Below, piece after piece: positions 13,098 through 23,879 of a stretch of DNA of 64,000 nucleotides. The notes beneath the pieces were generated by a model. That model saw nothing but the letters and a program-made list of their open reading frames with translations, searched no databases and was not told the origin of the DNA. Both the position numbers and the translations under genes were made by a program. Position 1 is the first letter of the stretch. The number at the start of each line of letters is the position of its first letter. The DNA comes from Microcebus murinus (taxonomy: Eukaryota > Chordata > Mammalia > Primates > Cheirogaleidae): NCBI RefSeq assembly GCF_040939455.1, contig NC_134108.1:12429501-12493500 (forward strand). The letters are read 5' to 3'.

Positions 13098-13499
13098 TGT
13101 AACAGAAGAAATGGCTTGAAAAAAGAGCAGAATTGTTTTGTGTCTCTTTAAAAGATCCCTCACTCCTTTTTGGAAAACTAGGACCTGCATTCTTGTCTGA
13201 GACCAGTGGTCGGGAGGGGAAGGGGACTATCCTTTGTTCTTTGTGCTACAGAAGATGGAATTGGTTGAGTTAGAGGTCATGAGATTGTCTTAGCCAAAGA
13301 TGGGACTATGGGATAAATCATAACCTTTAAAAGTTCTGTACTTCTGCTCAGAAGCAGGATGCTGGTACTTTGATAGAGAAGTCTGCCAGCCTCCTCATTT
13401 GCTGGCAAAATTAATAAACTTCTCTTTCCTTTTCCTCAAACCGATTGTCCTCATTCTTCTTATGAGGCCTCAGGGACAAGTGCCAAATTTTTGGTAACA
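13098..13499 (+). mobile_element. Solo LTR, ERV1-like, inside L1
   Basis: A 402-bp block starts TGTAACAG and ends GGTAACA, the TG...CA ends of an LTR. It separates 'aagatggcaat' from 'cagttatccttaaattgat', which are adjacent in L1 ORF2. The 4-bp flanks CAAT (13094-13097) and CAGT (13500-13503) fit a decayed 4-bp target duplication, as used by ERV1 (gammaretrovirus-like) elements. An AATAAA signal is at 13413-13418, followed by a CT-rich stretch and the end region. No internal viral sequence is present, so it is a solo LTR. The family name is not resolved. Confidence 0.75.
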
Positions 13500-14961
13500 C
13501 AGTTATCCTTAAATTGATCAACACAATCCCTATCAAAACCCCAATGCACTATTTTATACATAAAAATAAACTGATTCTAAAGTTTGTATGGAAAGGTAAA
13601 AACTTAAAATACCCAGCACAGTATTAAAGAAGAAAAATAAGGTTACATAACTCATCCTATCCAGTTTTAAGACTCGTTATAAAGCTACGGTAATCCAAGA
13701 GAGTGTTGTATTGGTGAAAGAATAATGACCCATATGATAATTGATAAAATTGTAGAAATCAGTATGAAATCGTGTTTAGCTTAGTACAGATACAGATGAT
13801 TATAAATTTGTGTATATACATTATAAATATGTGTATATATACAGGTTAGTAAACACACATGTATTTCCTTGTTCTGTAAGCTGAGAGAACCTAAATGTAA
13901 GGGCATCCCAGGAGAAATAAGCACACCTTACACCCAGATCATAGCTTGGTTTCTAATACCATTCTCTAGGGAAAGAACTAAGGCTCCTTGGAGAAATGGC
14001 TGATTCTAGGATTGGTTGGAAATATATAAGCCTGTAGCATCTTGTAGTGATCACAGAATAGCAAGTACTCAAAACAAAACAAAATGTGCAGATACAATGA
14101 TAGGTGTTTTTCAAAGGGACTGAGTACTCAACTGAGAGAGCTCCCAATGAATAAAGCTGGAACAATTTAAGCATGAAACTAAATAAACCATGTTGCAGTG
14201 AATTCTAATTCAAGCCATAAAAAATCATGGGTCCATATTGTTCTAAATAAGTGATTGAATAAATAAGCAAATGGGTGAGAAGAGATAAATATCAGTTAGA
14301 AGAATTTACAAGTAATTTAAGTAGTACTTAACACTCAGGGAGGTGGTGCATGACTCATCCCTGTTTTGATTTTTTTTTCCACTAAAAGAAAATAGCACAT
14401 CTTTAAAGATGTATTATGGGCTGTTTTCTTTCACTAAATGGAACTTTTTGGCTCACTACTCTTTCCGAGTGGGTTGCTCCTAGTGAAAAGAGTATAATAC
14501 GGAAAGGGGGAAAAGGAGTAACTTTACAGTGAGGAGAGCTGAAAAACACTACCTCAGCAGGTGATAAATTAACATCAATAGTGAAAATTCAGGTTGATAC
14601 TCTACATCTGTGATGTGATAAAAATGGCACTTTCTCTGTTTTCCTTTGGAGGAAGATCTCCTGCGGTCTTCCTCCAAAAAACCCATAACCTTAGTCTAAC
14701 CATGAGAAAAATATGAAACGAATCCCAAATGAAGGACGTTCTACAAAATGCCTCACTGATTCTCCCCAAAACTGTCAAAGTTGTCAACAAGGAAGGTTTG
14801 AGAAACTGCCACAGCCAAGAAGAGCCTAAGGTAAAATGTCACAGATAAATACAATATGGTAACCTGGATGGGGTCCTTGTACAGAAAATGAACATAAGGT
14901 AAAAACTAAGGAAATCTGAGTAAGTATGAACTTTAGTTAATAATAATATAATGCTATTGAT
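13500..14961 (+). mobile_element. Old L1, third segment (late ORF2 and long 3' UTR)
   Basis: L1 ORF2 resumes after the LTR ('aatccctatcaaaaccccaa' at about 13526, 'aagctacggtaatccaagag' at about 13682). It passes through an AT-rich patch at 13790-13860 into a long old-L1 3' UTR: 'ggctccttggagaaatggct' at about 13981 and 'aactaaggaaatctgagtaa' at about 14904, then 'gaactttagttaataataat' just before the next LTR. Frames at 13953-14174 and 14602-14790 on the minus strand are not genes. Confidence 0.65.
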
Positions 14962-15525
14962 TTTGAAGGAGGACAGGGAATTTCACTCCAAAATATGACT
15001 TCTTGATATAAAGAGTGTTTTGAATTAAAAGCCCTTAGAGAGTAACAGATGCTAGAAGGCAGTTTCCTCCTATCTCCATAAAGACTTAGAAGGACTGACC
15101 AAGAAGAACAATTGTTTATCCTTTCTATTTCTGTTATCTAATTATCTATTGCAGGAAAGAAGATCAAGAATGTAACCAGACCTGACCAGATCCTTTTACA
15201 AAATAATGCCTATCTCTAGGCTTATTACAATTTTAGAGAACCATTTATAAGTCAAAATCTGTTTTCCCCATTTATTCATTCTCTCAAGTATCCATTCCTT
15301 CTCCCTAGTAATCATTTGTTGCCCCTCAACAGAATTTCATATTTTTCCTTCCCCTTCCTCCCCTCCCAAATCAGGTTATGTAAGTATCTGGGCCCTACTG
15401 GGATAGTGAATAATCCCTCTGTGATTCTCCCAGTATGTTCCTGGTAACAACAATGTTTGTATACATTTTCTCCAATTAATATGTCTTCTGTAAGTTCACT
15501 CTGACAGTTCATTAGTGGTAGCAAC
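14962..15525 (+). mobile_element. ERV1-like LTR, diverged copy 1
   Basis: Begins TGAAGGAGG and is related along its length to the LTR at 22273-22831. Shared landmarks in order: 'gaattaaaagcccttagaga' / 'gaattaaaggccattcaaga', 'attgcaggaa', 'accatttataagtcaa', a CT-rich tract, 'ctctgtgattctcc'. The right end is decayed. L1 sequence resumes at once ('cacactaatccaagatg'), so this is an isolated LTR inserted in the L1 3' UTR, not the left end of a provirus. No viral coding sequence is present. Confidence 0.65.
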
Positions 15526-15632
15526 AGTAACACACTAATCCAAGATGTTCATAAAAGAGGAAACTGGAGGTAAGGTATGTAAGAACTCATTTTTCTGTAA
15601 ATCTGAAACTGTTTTAAAATAAAAATGCTATT
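15526..15632 (+). mobile_element. Old L1, terminal 3' segment
   Basis: The last 100 bp of the same L1: 'cactaatccaagatgttcat', 'gaggaaactggaggtaagg', and the terminal 'ctgtaaatctgaaactgttt' followed by TAAAATAAAAATGC. It completes the 3' end interrupted by the LTR at 14962-15525. Confidence 0.65.
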
Positions 15633-15649
15633 TACAAACAGAACTACTA

Positions 15650-15800
15650 TAGATAATTTCTGCTTAACATAATGAGTAAGTATGTAACCTCTGGGCTCAA
15701 ATTAGAGCTACTCCGTAGCACTTTGTGGTGTTGGGTGAGTTATTGTTACCGAAAGCTCAGCACTCATCCTTCAGGCTGCATCAGAAGAATGAGGACAAAT
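15650..15800 (+). mobile_element. Possible MIR SINE, strongly diverged
   Basis: The order of short matches fits a plus-strand MIR: 'cctctgggctcaaattagag', then 'gttgggtgagttattgttac', then 'tgcatcagaagaatgaggac'. Identity is low. The open frames at 15672-15949 overlap it and have no domain. I see nothing further up to 16010. Confidence 0.4.
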
Positions 15801-16019
15801 GGTTTGAGAAGAAGGAAAGAGAAGTTGATTATTTGCCAGCAAAGGAGGAAAAATGGCAGACTCTTGCCTCAAAATTCAAATTTTCTGTCCATAAGCAAAA
15901 TACAGAGCTTCTAAAGGAAGGGCCCCTGGTTCTAGGCTATTGTCCTTAATGATTCTAATAGTCCTATCTCTGCTCATCTCTGCCAAAGACAAAGCCTATG
16001 ATCTCTGAAAATATTAAGA

Positions 16020-16291
16020 AATATTTAAAACCAAAAATATTCAATATCTACAAAAAATCTTGTACATAAATGTTCATTTCAATATTATTTATAATAGCTA
16101 AAGTGTGGAAACAACCTAAATGTTGATCAACAGACAAATGGATAAACAATGTATCTCCATCCAATGTAATATTATTTGGCCACAAAAAGGGATGAAATAT
16201 TGATACATGTTACAACTTGGGTAAGGCTTAAAAACAGTCACAAAACTCCACATATTATATGACTGCATTAATGGGAAAAAAAAGCAAACTC
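16020..16291 (+). mobile_element. Old L1 3' end, left part
   Basis: Classic late ORF2/3' L1 sequence in plus orientation: 'ttatttataatagctaaagt', 'ggaaacaacctaaatgttga', 'ttggccacaaaaagggatga', and 'actccacatattatatgact' before an LTR interrupts. It resumes at 16993. Confidence 0.8.
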
Positions 16292-16992
16292 TGTAAAATA
16301 ATTTCAAGAGGTTTATTCTGAGCCAATATAAGTTACTATGGCCCAAGGAGATAATCTCAGGAAGTCCTAAGAGAGTGTGCTTGAGGTGGTTGAGATACAG
16401 TTTGGTTTTTCTACATTTTAGGAAGATGGGAATTTCAGGTAAAATCATAAATTGATACATGGAACTTATACATTGGTTTGGCTCAAGATGGCAGGACATC
16501 TCAAAGCAGGGGCTTATAGGTTGTGGATGGATTCAGAAATTCTTTAATTTGTAAATGGTTAAAGGAATAAAGCTTTGTCTAAAGACTTGGAGTAAGTAAT
16601 AATGAATGTTTAAGTTAAGATAAAGAAGTCTGCTAATCAGAGAGTAAGCCACAATGGACTGACTTAAAGTGATCTTTTTAAGCAAATGGATGGTTTGCAA
16701 GTGTGACTTAACCTTTGCTTTGTATGGCCTTAGGTACTATTTATAATTCAGTATATTATTGTCAGAAAGAGTCTGTCACACTAGTCCTATGATCTCCATT
16801 TCAACATTAATGCTGGCCACTTGTGTCTAAACTCCAAAAAGGAGAGAGTATGAGGGGGCATGTCTGACCTCGTTTCCCTTCATGGCTGGCAACTCAGTTT
16901 TAAGGTTTTTCTGGGATTCCCTTAACCAAAAGGGGGTCTGTTCATTCAATTGGGAGGGAAGGGACAACTTGAGATATTATTTTTAGTTTACA
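16292..16992 (-). mobile_element. ERVL LTR (MLT2-type), minus strand, inside L1
   Basis: A 701-bp block with ends tgtaaaat...tttaca separates two adjacent parts of the L1 3' end. On the minus strand it starts TGTAAACTAAAAATA and ends with 'ggctcagaataaacctcttg' followed by an ATTTTACA terminus, which carries the AATAAA signal. These are hallmarks of MLT2 LTRs of the ERVL group. The 127-codon minus frame at 16116-16499 is an LTR/L1 artefact. No internal ERVL sequence is present. Confidence 0.75.
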
Positions 16993-17255
16993 GTTCAGTT
17001 CATATGAAAGTACAGAAGATAGAATTGTATGGAAGTAGAAAGTAGATTAGTGGCTGCTTTGGGATAGAAAGGGAGGTGGGTGATAGCTAAAAGGTACAGG
17101 GTTTCCTTTTAGGTGAGTTAATTATCCTAACATGGACTGTCATGACAGTTGCACACATATGTGAATATACTAAAAATTACTCAAGTGTACACTTTAAAAG
17201 GGTGAATTGTATGCTATGTGAATTATGTTTCAATAAAGCTGCTTTAAAATGAAGG
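16993..17255 (+). mobile_element. Old L1 3' end, right part
   Basis: Resumes the L1 after the LTR: 'gtagaaagtagattagtggc', then 'tgaatatactaaaaattact', 'gtacactttaaaagggtgaa' and 'gtttcaataaagctgcttta', the standard old L1 3' terminus with its AATAAA signal at about 17232. Confidence 0.85.
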
Positions 17256-18500
17256 CCAAATGTGAAAAAAGTTTTTGGTAAACAAACAAAAGTAAATAAA
17301 AAGGGCCCAAATTATTAGCTTGTCTTACATTTTTACATTTCTCAAACTCTGGATGTGGTCTAGATTCTGGAAATATAAACAGAAAGCTACATCCAGAAAG
17401 AGCTTAGTATCTTGCTATATGACATAGCTAAAAGCTGATTTGTCAGTCTAGAGATATCCATGTTTATCTATGTTTAGTTTTGGAAGAGAGAAGGTGAACT
17501 ATAATCAGCATAGGATCAAGATTTACTTTTAATCTCCTGATCTCACAAAATGGTATAAATTACTGTCCTTGCTTACAGTGGGGATTGGGTGAAGAATGTG
17601 ATCTGATAGCAGTTAAATACTAAACAGTATTCGACATTACCAATTTAATTCTTTTTTTCTTAAAGAATGAATGAAATCAATTCTAAGAATACCAATCAAA
17701 TATCTTTGAACTCAGAGAGGAGAAAAAAATGAAAATATAAACATCTGCAAATAACGCTTACTCACACTGCGGTACAATCCGTTTTCTGTGCTTGGTGTCT
17801 CTGCTCTCCAGGGTCCACACTTCACCCACTTACCCAGCTGCTTAGTGGACTCCAATCACCTTTCCCAAGCATTTCCTATGCCCCACCTGGCACGTGTGTT
17901 TGCTGAGGCTCTGTGCTTCCATTGCACCTTGTCTGTAGTGCTGCCTCTGGTTGTCTACTGACTTTGACCTTTCCTTCCTTTTTGAAGAGCAGAATGAAGT
18001 CCCTCATTTATGTATCCCAGCACCCAGATCAGTTTGTTGAAAATAATAAGAGGTGAACAAATCTTCAAAGTTGATCTAGTTGTAATTCAAAGTTGGCACA
18101 TTTTTGATATAAATAACAAAATGGCTTTCGGCATTCTTTTAAATGAACTGATAATTTTTTAGTTGAAATGTGTACTTCTAAAATGTAGGAAATGAGGGTA
18201 GCCTGAAGGTAGAATGATAATGCGTAAAAAACACCTGATAAAAAGTTGGATGATATTAAACAATGGGAGAATAAAGAACTGAAAAATAACCCATTTCATT
18301 TATTCCATTATCCCTTTCTAAAACATATTTATTAGATTATAACACTCATGCATCAAAACCGTTGAGTCTTCATCACTCTTTTGGCAAAAACTCTTCACAC
18401 TTTTATCCTCTGCTGCTTCCCATCAACCTGAAAACCTCAGCAATGAGAAAGCGATTACAAATCCTTGAAAATTGTGCTACTTCACAGTCTTTGCCTTTTC
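17256..18500. other. Unassigned DNA without a gene
   Basis: No gene, RNA or repeat could be assigned with confidence. A somewhat GC-richer patch at 17760-17960 is unassigned. The 114-codon frame at 18362-18706 overlaps the L2 fragment to its right and has no domain. Confidence 0.45.
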
Positions 18501-18504
18501 ACCC

Positions 18505-18775
18505 ATACCCTTTCTCTTTTGTCTCCTGGGAAAATTTCTTTTCATGTCAAATTCAAATTCAAAATTATCTTTTCTGGAAAGCTTTCCTTAACCATTTCCT
18601 TTCCACCCAATATAGAGTGAGGCACAGTTTTTTTGTTCATGCTATACATTTTCTATTTTTGCGTTTATCACATTGTATTTTAATTGCAGTTAGTTTTCTT
18701 AATTAATGTAGAGATCACCATGACCAAGACTTGTATTGCTCTTCTTTGGCACAGTATCCCATAAACATTATGTTT
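18505..18775 (+). mobile_element. L2 LINE 3' end
   Basis: Plus-strand L2 terminus: 'tggaaagctttccttaacca' at about 18577, corresponding to the conserved 'ggaagccttccctga', then 'tttatcacattgtattttaa' at about 18664 and 'ggcacagtatcccataaaca' at about 18749. Spacing and order fit the L2 3' UTR. It is non-coding. Confidence 0.7.
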
Positions 18776-18939
18776 TTAAGTATGAAATGTCTGATTTCCT
18801 TAAGTGCTAAGTTTGACAGTTGATATCTCTGACATTTCATTTTGGCACTTCTTGTTTTATTTTTATTGTGGTGGTACATCTTCAGTCTTTCAAATGCATG
18901 GTTTGGCTTATGATCATCTTTTATATTTTTTAGAGCAAT

Positions 18940-20100
18940 TTCTGTGAATCCATGGATAAGTAAAAAAATTCATGTTATTTTTGAATATGAGTTCCATGGT
19001 GGAACCAATACAGCACAGACAGCTTGAAATATCAATGAAGTGTTTGGTGAAGGATGTAGCTAACGAATGCATAGTACTTCAGTAGTTTGAGAAGTTCCCT
19101 TCTGGTGGCTTTAATCTTGAAAATGAAGCATGTGGGCAACCTGAGATTAAGGTAGATAATGATGAGCTGATGCCATAGTGGAAATGAATCCATCTCAACC
19201 TATGTGTGAATTAGCAGCAAGGTTTGACATCACTGTTCCAATAATATCAGACCATTTAAAACAAACTGGCAAGGTAAAGAGGCTGGATAGATAGTTTCCG
19301 CATGAATTAAATGAGCACCAGAAGAGAAATTGTCTCGAAGCTTGCCTTTCTTTCCTGTCCTGACATAAAGGTGAACTACGGCTACACCATATTGCTACAT
19401 GTGATGAAAATGTATTATTTTTGATAATTGCAAGCATAAAGCACAATGGTTGGATAAAGATGAAGTGCTGAAACACAGTCCAAACTGAATATTCATCAGA
19501 AAAAGCTAATGATGTCTGTTTGGTGGTCTGGCGCTGGTATTATCTCCTACAGCTTCCTGAAACCTGGTCAATAGATTACAGCAGATGTCTACTGCAAGAA
19601 GATGGACAAAAGGATGAGGATGCCTGTGATTAGGCAGCTGAGATTGGTCAATAGAAACAGGCCAATTCTCTTGGAAGACAAAGCTTGACCACATGTCGCT
19701 CAAACAACTCTGCTCAAACTACAAAGGCTGTACTTGCAAACTTGACAACATGTTGCACAAACGATGTGGTTCAAACTACAGAAGCTGCATTTGAAAGCTT
19801 TCTGTCATCCACTGTATTCGCCAGAATTTGCCCTGACTACCACTTCTTCCAAGCTTTGGACCACTTCTTGCAAGGAAAAATTTCAGTTCTCAACAATCTA
19901 TGAAAATGCCTTTCACAATTTCATCATTCTCCAGGCTTCTTCACTGCTGGCATAAATAAGCTAATATCGTGCCAGTTAAGATGGCAAAACTATGTCTATG
20001 GTTTAGGCGCATACTTTGATTAATTGTATTGCTTCTTGTTTCAGATATAATAAACTACACTTTTGATTTGCAATTGGACATTTCATGTTGGTTTTTGACA
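18940..20100 (+). mobile_element. mariner (Tc1/mariner) element, Hsmar2-like
   Basis: A DNA-transposon relic of about 1.16 kb holds a decayed mariner transposase across most of its length. The 3' end is near 'catttcatgttggtttttga' at 20080-20100. I could not place the 5' inverted repeat. The family is inferred from the transposase: helix-turn-helix region first, then a DD34D catalytic domain. Divergence and many stops show it is long dead. Confidence 0.75.
18952..20030 (+). pseudogene. mariner transposase pseudogene
   Basis: Reading from the ATG at 18952 across frames gives a mariner-type protein with stops and frameshifts: an N-terminal helix-turn-helix part (NTAQTA near 19005, WFEKFPSGGF near 19090), then the linker VKRLDR near 19275. 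The first catalytic Asp is in ATCDEN (about 19395). The second is in LLEDKA (about 19670), where the family has LLHDNA. The third is in PDYHFF (about 19835). A 57-bp tandem duplication (19684-19740 and 19741-19797) disrupts the second catalytic block. The 72- and 63-codon open frames at 19685-19955 are two frames of this relic. Confidence 0.75.
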
Positions 20101-20774
20101 ATTGAATGATGAATGAACAAATAAATGCTTAGACACTTTTAATTTTTTGAATACTTCTCATGCATCAGATCAGGAATTTTTATGTCCACAGTCAATTAGG
20201 TGTATTAAATATCAAACTCCTTTTAGAACCAAATAAACTAATAATCTGAAAACTGTAATGTCAACCAGGAGTAGAGGGGTCCAGGTTTGCTGGCTTTTGA
20301 ATCACTACACCATGCTGAAAGAACATCCAAATTCGCAACAACAATTTGGTGGATATGGGAGCTATGCAAGAAATAAAAAGGAGAAACAAATGAAAGCAAT
20401 CCAAGTAAAGACATATTTGTTGCTGTCTAGACTGTGATATTTCACTGTTCACTGTAAAAGCAATCTTATAGAAAGACTTCCTTGGAGAGTCACATTTCCT
20501 GTAATCACTATTAAACTCATTTCCATCAAATGGAACTACTTATTACCAATTAATTAATGTTGCTTTGAGAAAGTTTACTTCCTAGGTCAATTTTTATTCA
20601 GGAATTGCAGTCTCTCAATTAAATTAGCATAGACTTTTCATTAATTAGATCAGCAGCCTCATGTCACTGGGTATCTACACATCCTGCAGAATGTATGACA
20701 ATCTTTTATCTAAAGAACTAATTTTTAAAAGTTGAAGATTAATTATATGTTATTTAAAGTGAAAGAAGTAATCA
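20101..20774. other. Unassigned DNA without a gene
   Basis: AT-rich sequence. The minus-strand 63-codon frame at 20261-20452 has no domain. No repeat family is recognised. Confidence 0.4.
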
Positions 20775-20905
20775 CCAACCCTCTTATTTTTAAATTAAGA
20801 AAACTGAAGGCCCTAAGAGGTCAAATTATTTGCTGAAAATGACTGGCTAGACCTGGAAATTGATCCCTGATCCCCTGACCTCAATAATGGGCTCTTGTTT
20901 TACTC
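20775..20905 (-). mobile_element. MIR SINE, minus strand
   Basis: Minus-strand MIR: 'aagaaaactgaaggccctaa' at about 20798 corresponds to the conserved 'gaggaaactgaggcacagag'. It is followed by 'atttgctgaaaatgactggc', 'gacctggaaattgatccctg' and 'aatgggctctt', in the right order and spacing. Confidence 0.8.
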
Positions 20906-21394
20906 CTTGTATACACATTTATTTTATGTAAATCAATCAACATATATTTTCCTCAATTTAGTACCAAAAAATTTGTTTTCATATATCAATGACTATCTCT
21001 ACTATGGGAACATTTCTAAATTTTTTAAAAGTACCCATTTTAATCATATTATCATGGTAAAAAGTGTCCACATATTATTACCTTTACATACAATAATGTG
21101 GAAGCATCACTACATGCCTCTGGCTAGAGATAGTACTGTTAAAGACAAGTGTGTGTGTTTTAAAGTAACCTGTAGCATCAATTTGAAAGGCATGTGATCT
21201 TAGTTCTTGAAAAGCAGTTTTCAGCAAACAAATAATCACTTTGAAATTCAGTTGTATAGTCTCATAAATCCTGTCTTCAGCTACCTTTTTGGCTTCGGCA
21301 ATTTTCTGGCCTTAGCTCTGGATTTTAGAATTTCCTCCATTCATTTGTTGGCCTCTAGGCTAGATTTAATTTTTTTCCCCCTAATTCCGTAGAG

Positions 21395-21650
21395 TTCATG
21401 AGCATAAGCTCCAGAGGAAAAAAATGCATGGGTTAAAATCCTGTCTCTGATACTAACTTGCTGTTAAAAGTTTGGAAAAAATTACTGAACTGTCCTGAGC
21501 TTATTACCATTCAATAAATGTAGATAATAGTACCTTCCTCATGGGTTGCTGTCAGCATTATATGAATTATCCCATGTAAAACAAATAGATTACATAGTAT
21601 ATAATAACTAATAAATGTTAACTATTAGCATCATTATTACACAAATCTCT
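21395..21650 (+). mobile_element. MIR SINE, plus strand
   Basis: Nearly full-length plus-strand MIR: 'gagcataagctccagaggaa' at about 21399, 'gttaaaatcctgtctctgat' at about 21432, 'aattactgaactgtcctgag' at about 21480, and the 3' 'aataaatgttaactattagc' at about 21610. The adjacent frame at 21207-21392 is not a gene. Confidence 0.82.
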
Positions 21651-22272
21651 ATGAATATGGAAAATGACAAATGTAATTTGTCCTTAAGAAAAACCACATA
21701 TGTGACAACATGATATAGCCATTTTCCTTACATCCCTTTGATAAATATTCACTTAAAAAGAAATAACATTAAAAAAAATCTTGAACCATAATCACTGCTG
21801 AATACTACCTCTGAAAAAAGATTACAACAAGCATCATGAAGGTAAAATCATTAGAAAGGCTTGCCAAATTAGATTAAAAAATGAGAATGTGATGATTGAT
21901 AATATTCATAAAGATGACAAATGATTTCATTTCAAGAAGAAAACTTGACACATCATTATTCCACAGTAGTATGGTCAAATTGTTTTCCTCAGTTGGGGAA
22001 ATGTACAGAAGAGTGATAAATGAATGCTCTTTTAATGCAAGTACTTCAGAAACTTTAACTTGCATGGCAAAATAAAAGCTGAGTATGATTCAGGCTAATG
22101 ATTCAGAAGAATCTGAACCTGGCAATGATTGTCACATTTTCTACCAAGTGAAAAATGCTGTTCTCTGCAAGAATCTCTACAGCCGCATCATAACTGCAAC
22201 CTCAATGCATGATCAAATAAGTTAGGCCCTTCTTATTAAATACTTACTAAATACAAGATTCCCATTTGAATA
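21651..22272. other. Unassigned DNA without a gene
   Basis: AT-rich. The minus-strand 63-codon frame at 21874-22065 has no domain. No repeat family is recognised. Confidence 0.4.
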
Positions 22273-22831
22273 TGAAGGAGCTCAGAAAATTTCACCCTAA
22301 AAGATGACTCCTTGGTATGAAGAATATTTTGAATTAAAGGCCATTCAAGATCAAAAAGCATTGGAGGGGACTTTCTCTCTACCTGCATAAACCAGACTGA
22401 CTGATGGAAAGATTGAAGGGCAATTGACTTCCTTTCTTCTCCTTGTTATCTCAGTGTATTGCAGGAAAACTGATCAAGAATGCAACCACACCTTGCCCAA
22501 ACCATGGAAATGTAATTCCTGTCTCTCAGGATAATTTAATTTGCTCAGGTTAATTTAATTTGCAGAGAGAATCATTTATAAGTCAATCTGTTTCCCCCAT
22601 CCATTCACCCTCCCTAACACCATTTGTTCCTCCTAGACAGAATTACCCCCTTCTGCCCCTCCCCTCCAAAAGGACAAGTATAATGAATTTCCCTGGGATA
22701 TTGAGTAATTACTCTGTGGTTCTCCCCATGCACGTGGTAAATAAACTTTTCTCTTATTAATCTGCCTTAATTATGAGTTGATCTTTCAGTGAACTTTCAG
22801 GAGAAAGGGGAAGATTCTCTTCACCCCTACA
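22273..22831 (+). mobile_element. Solo LTR, ERV1-like, copy 2
   Basis: A 559-bp LTR begins TGAAGGAGCTC and ends CCCCTACA, the TG...CA termini of LTRs. It is flanked by an exact 4-bp target duplication AATA (22269-22272 and 22832-22835), the length used by ERV1-class integrases. An AATAAA signal is at 22740-22745. Perfect flanking duplication with no internal sequence shows a solo LTR formed by LTR-LTR recombination. It is paralogous to the decayed copy at 14962-15525 and better preserved. The 66-codon frame inside is not a gene. Confidence 0.85.
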
Positions 22832-22835
22832 AATA

Positions 22836-23879
22836 TGTTAATACAAAACCTCATCTGTACACAGAGGCCCTTGTTCAGACCTGGAAGAAGCTCTGTGATG
22901 AGGTTAGTGGTGAGAAAATGGAATACTTGTCTTGGGGAAGCTCCTAGTGTCTTGGAAAGGGAGGAGTTAGAAAAAGCATCTCCTCTCTAATGCAAATACA
23001 AGAGAGTAGGAATCACCTCTTCTGCCAGCCGAGGAAGGAGGGGGCAGATTGGCTGGGACAGGACTGGTAGAAAGGCTTTCTCTTCTCTAGAGCATTATCT
23101 TCTAAGTATTGGCAGTTGCCTTAGATATCTGCAGCTCTGCCAACCTCTCTCTGGGCAAGCAAATCAGTTTTCTTTTGCCTTGTATTCTCTGCAGACTATG
23201 GCCACAAGCACAAGAAGGAAGATGAGTCACTTCAAGCTTGACATTAAAAATGTTACTTTTCCAGCACTCAAATGCTTCCTATTTTTATTATTTCCATTAC
23301 ATGACTCTTTGGAAAGACTGGTGTGGGACATGGTCATTTAATTATTAATGTTCAGTATAGCAGACTAGCTATAAGTGAAGAGATAAATATTCTTTTAATT
23401 ATCGTTGATAGATTCAACTCATCAAGTGTCCATTAAAACAACTTGAAAATTGTGGTAGCTAATTTATACCTTATAAAATATTTGCTAATAGTCTACCTAA
23501 AATTTTATGGACTTTACTCCAATGTAGTTTAGCCATCTGAACAAACAGCAGTAAAGTTTGGGTGAAGATATTGTTCTCCATTATATTTTGCTCAGGTCAC
23601 ATTGTTACAAAACCAAAGCTAAGAGAATTTTATTTCTAACAATTCATAGTTAATATCTTTTTGGCAGCACCTTTTCTTAGGTATCAGAGAGCTTGGCAAA
23701 CTAGGAAATAGCAAAGCTATAATCAATAATAATAGACAACAATCAATCAGATACTTGGTATGTTCTGGGCTGAAACAGGTTATTTCCTTGTGTTGTGAAC
23801 ACGTTGTTAATTCATTGCTGATATTGGGAGAAACAAGGCAAGCATAAGCCAAAGGCCAGTTATAGGGTTAGGAGAGAGA
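22836..23879. other. Unassigned DNA without a gene
   Basis: A GC-richer stretch at 22860-23230 is followed by AT-rich DNA. The minus frame at 23619-23852 shows no domain. Part of the DNA just left of 23880 may belong to the following LTR, whose left edge I could not fix. Confidence 0.4.

Noticed and set aside
16116..16499. A 127-codon minus frame.
   Set aside because: It spans the junction of an L1 3' end and an MLT2-type LTR, so it cannot be an ancestral gene.
14962..22831. The two related LTRs at 14962 and 22273 as the two ends of one 7.9-kb provirus.
   Set aside because: L1 3' sequence resumes immediately after the left LTR, the right LTR has its own perfect AATA duplication, and the DNA between them is L1, MLT2, L2, mariner and MIR, not viral.
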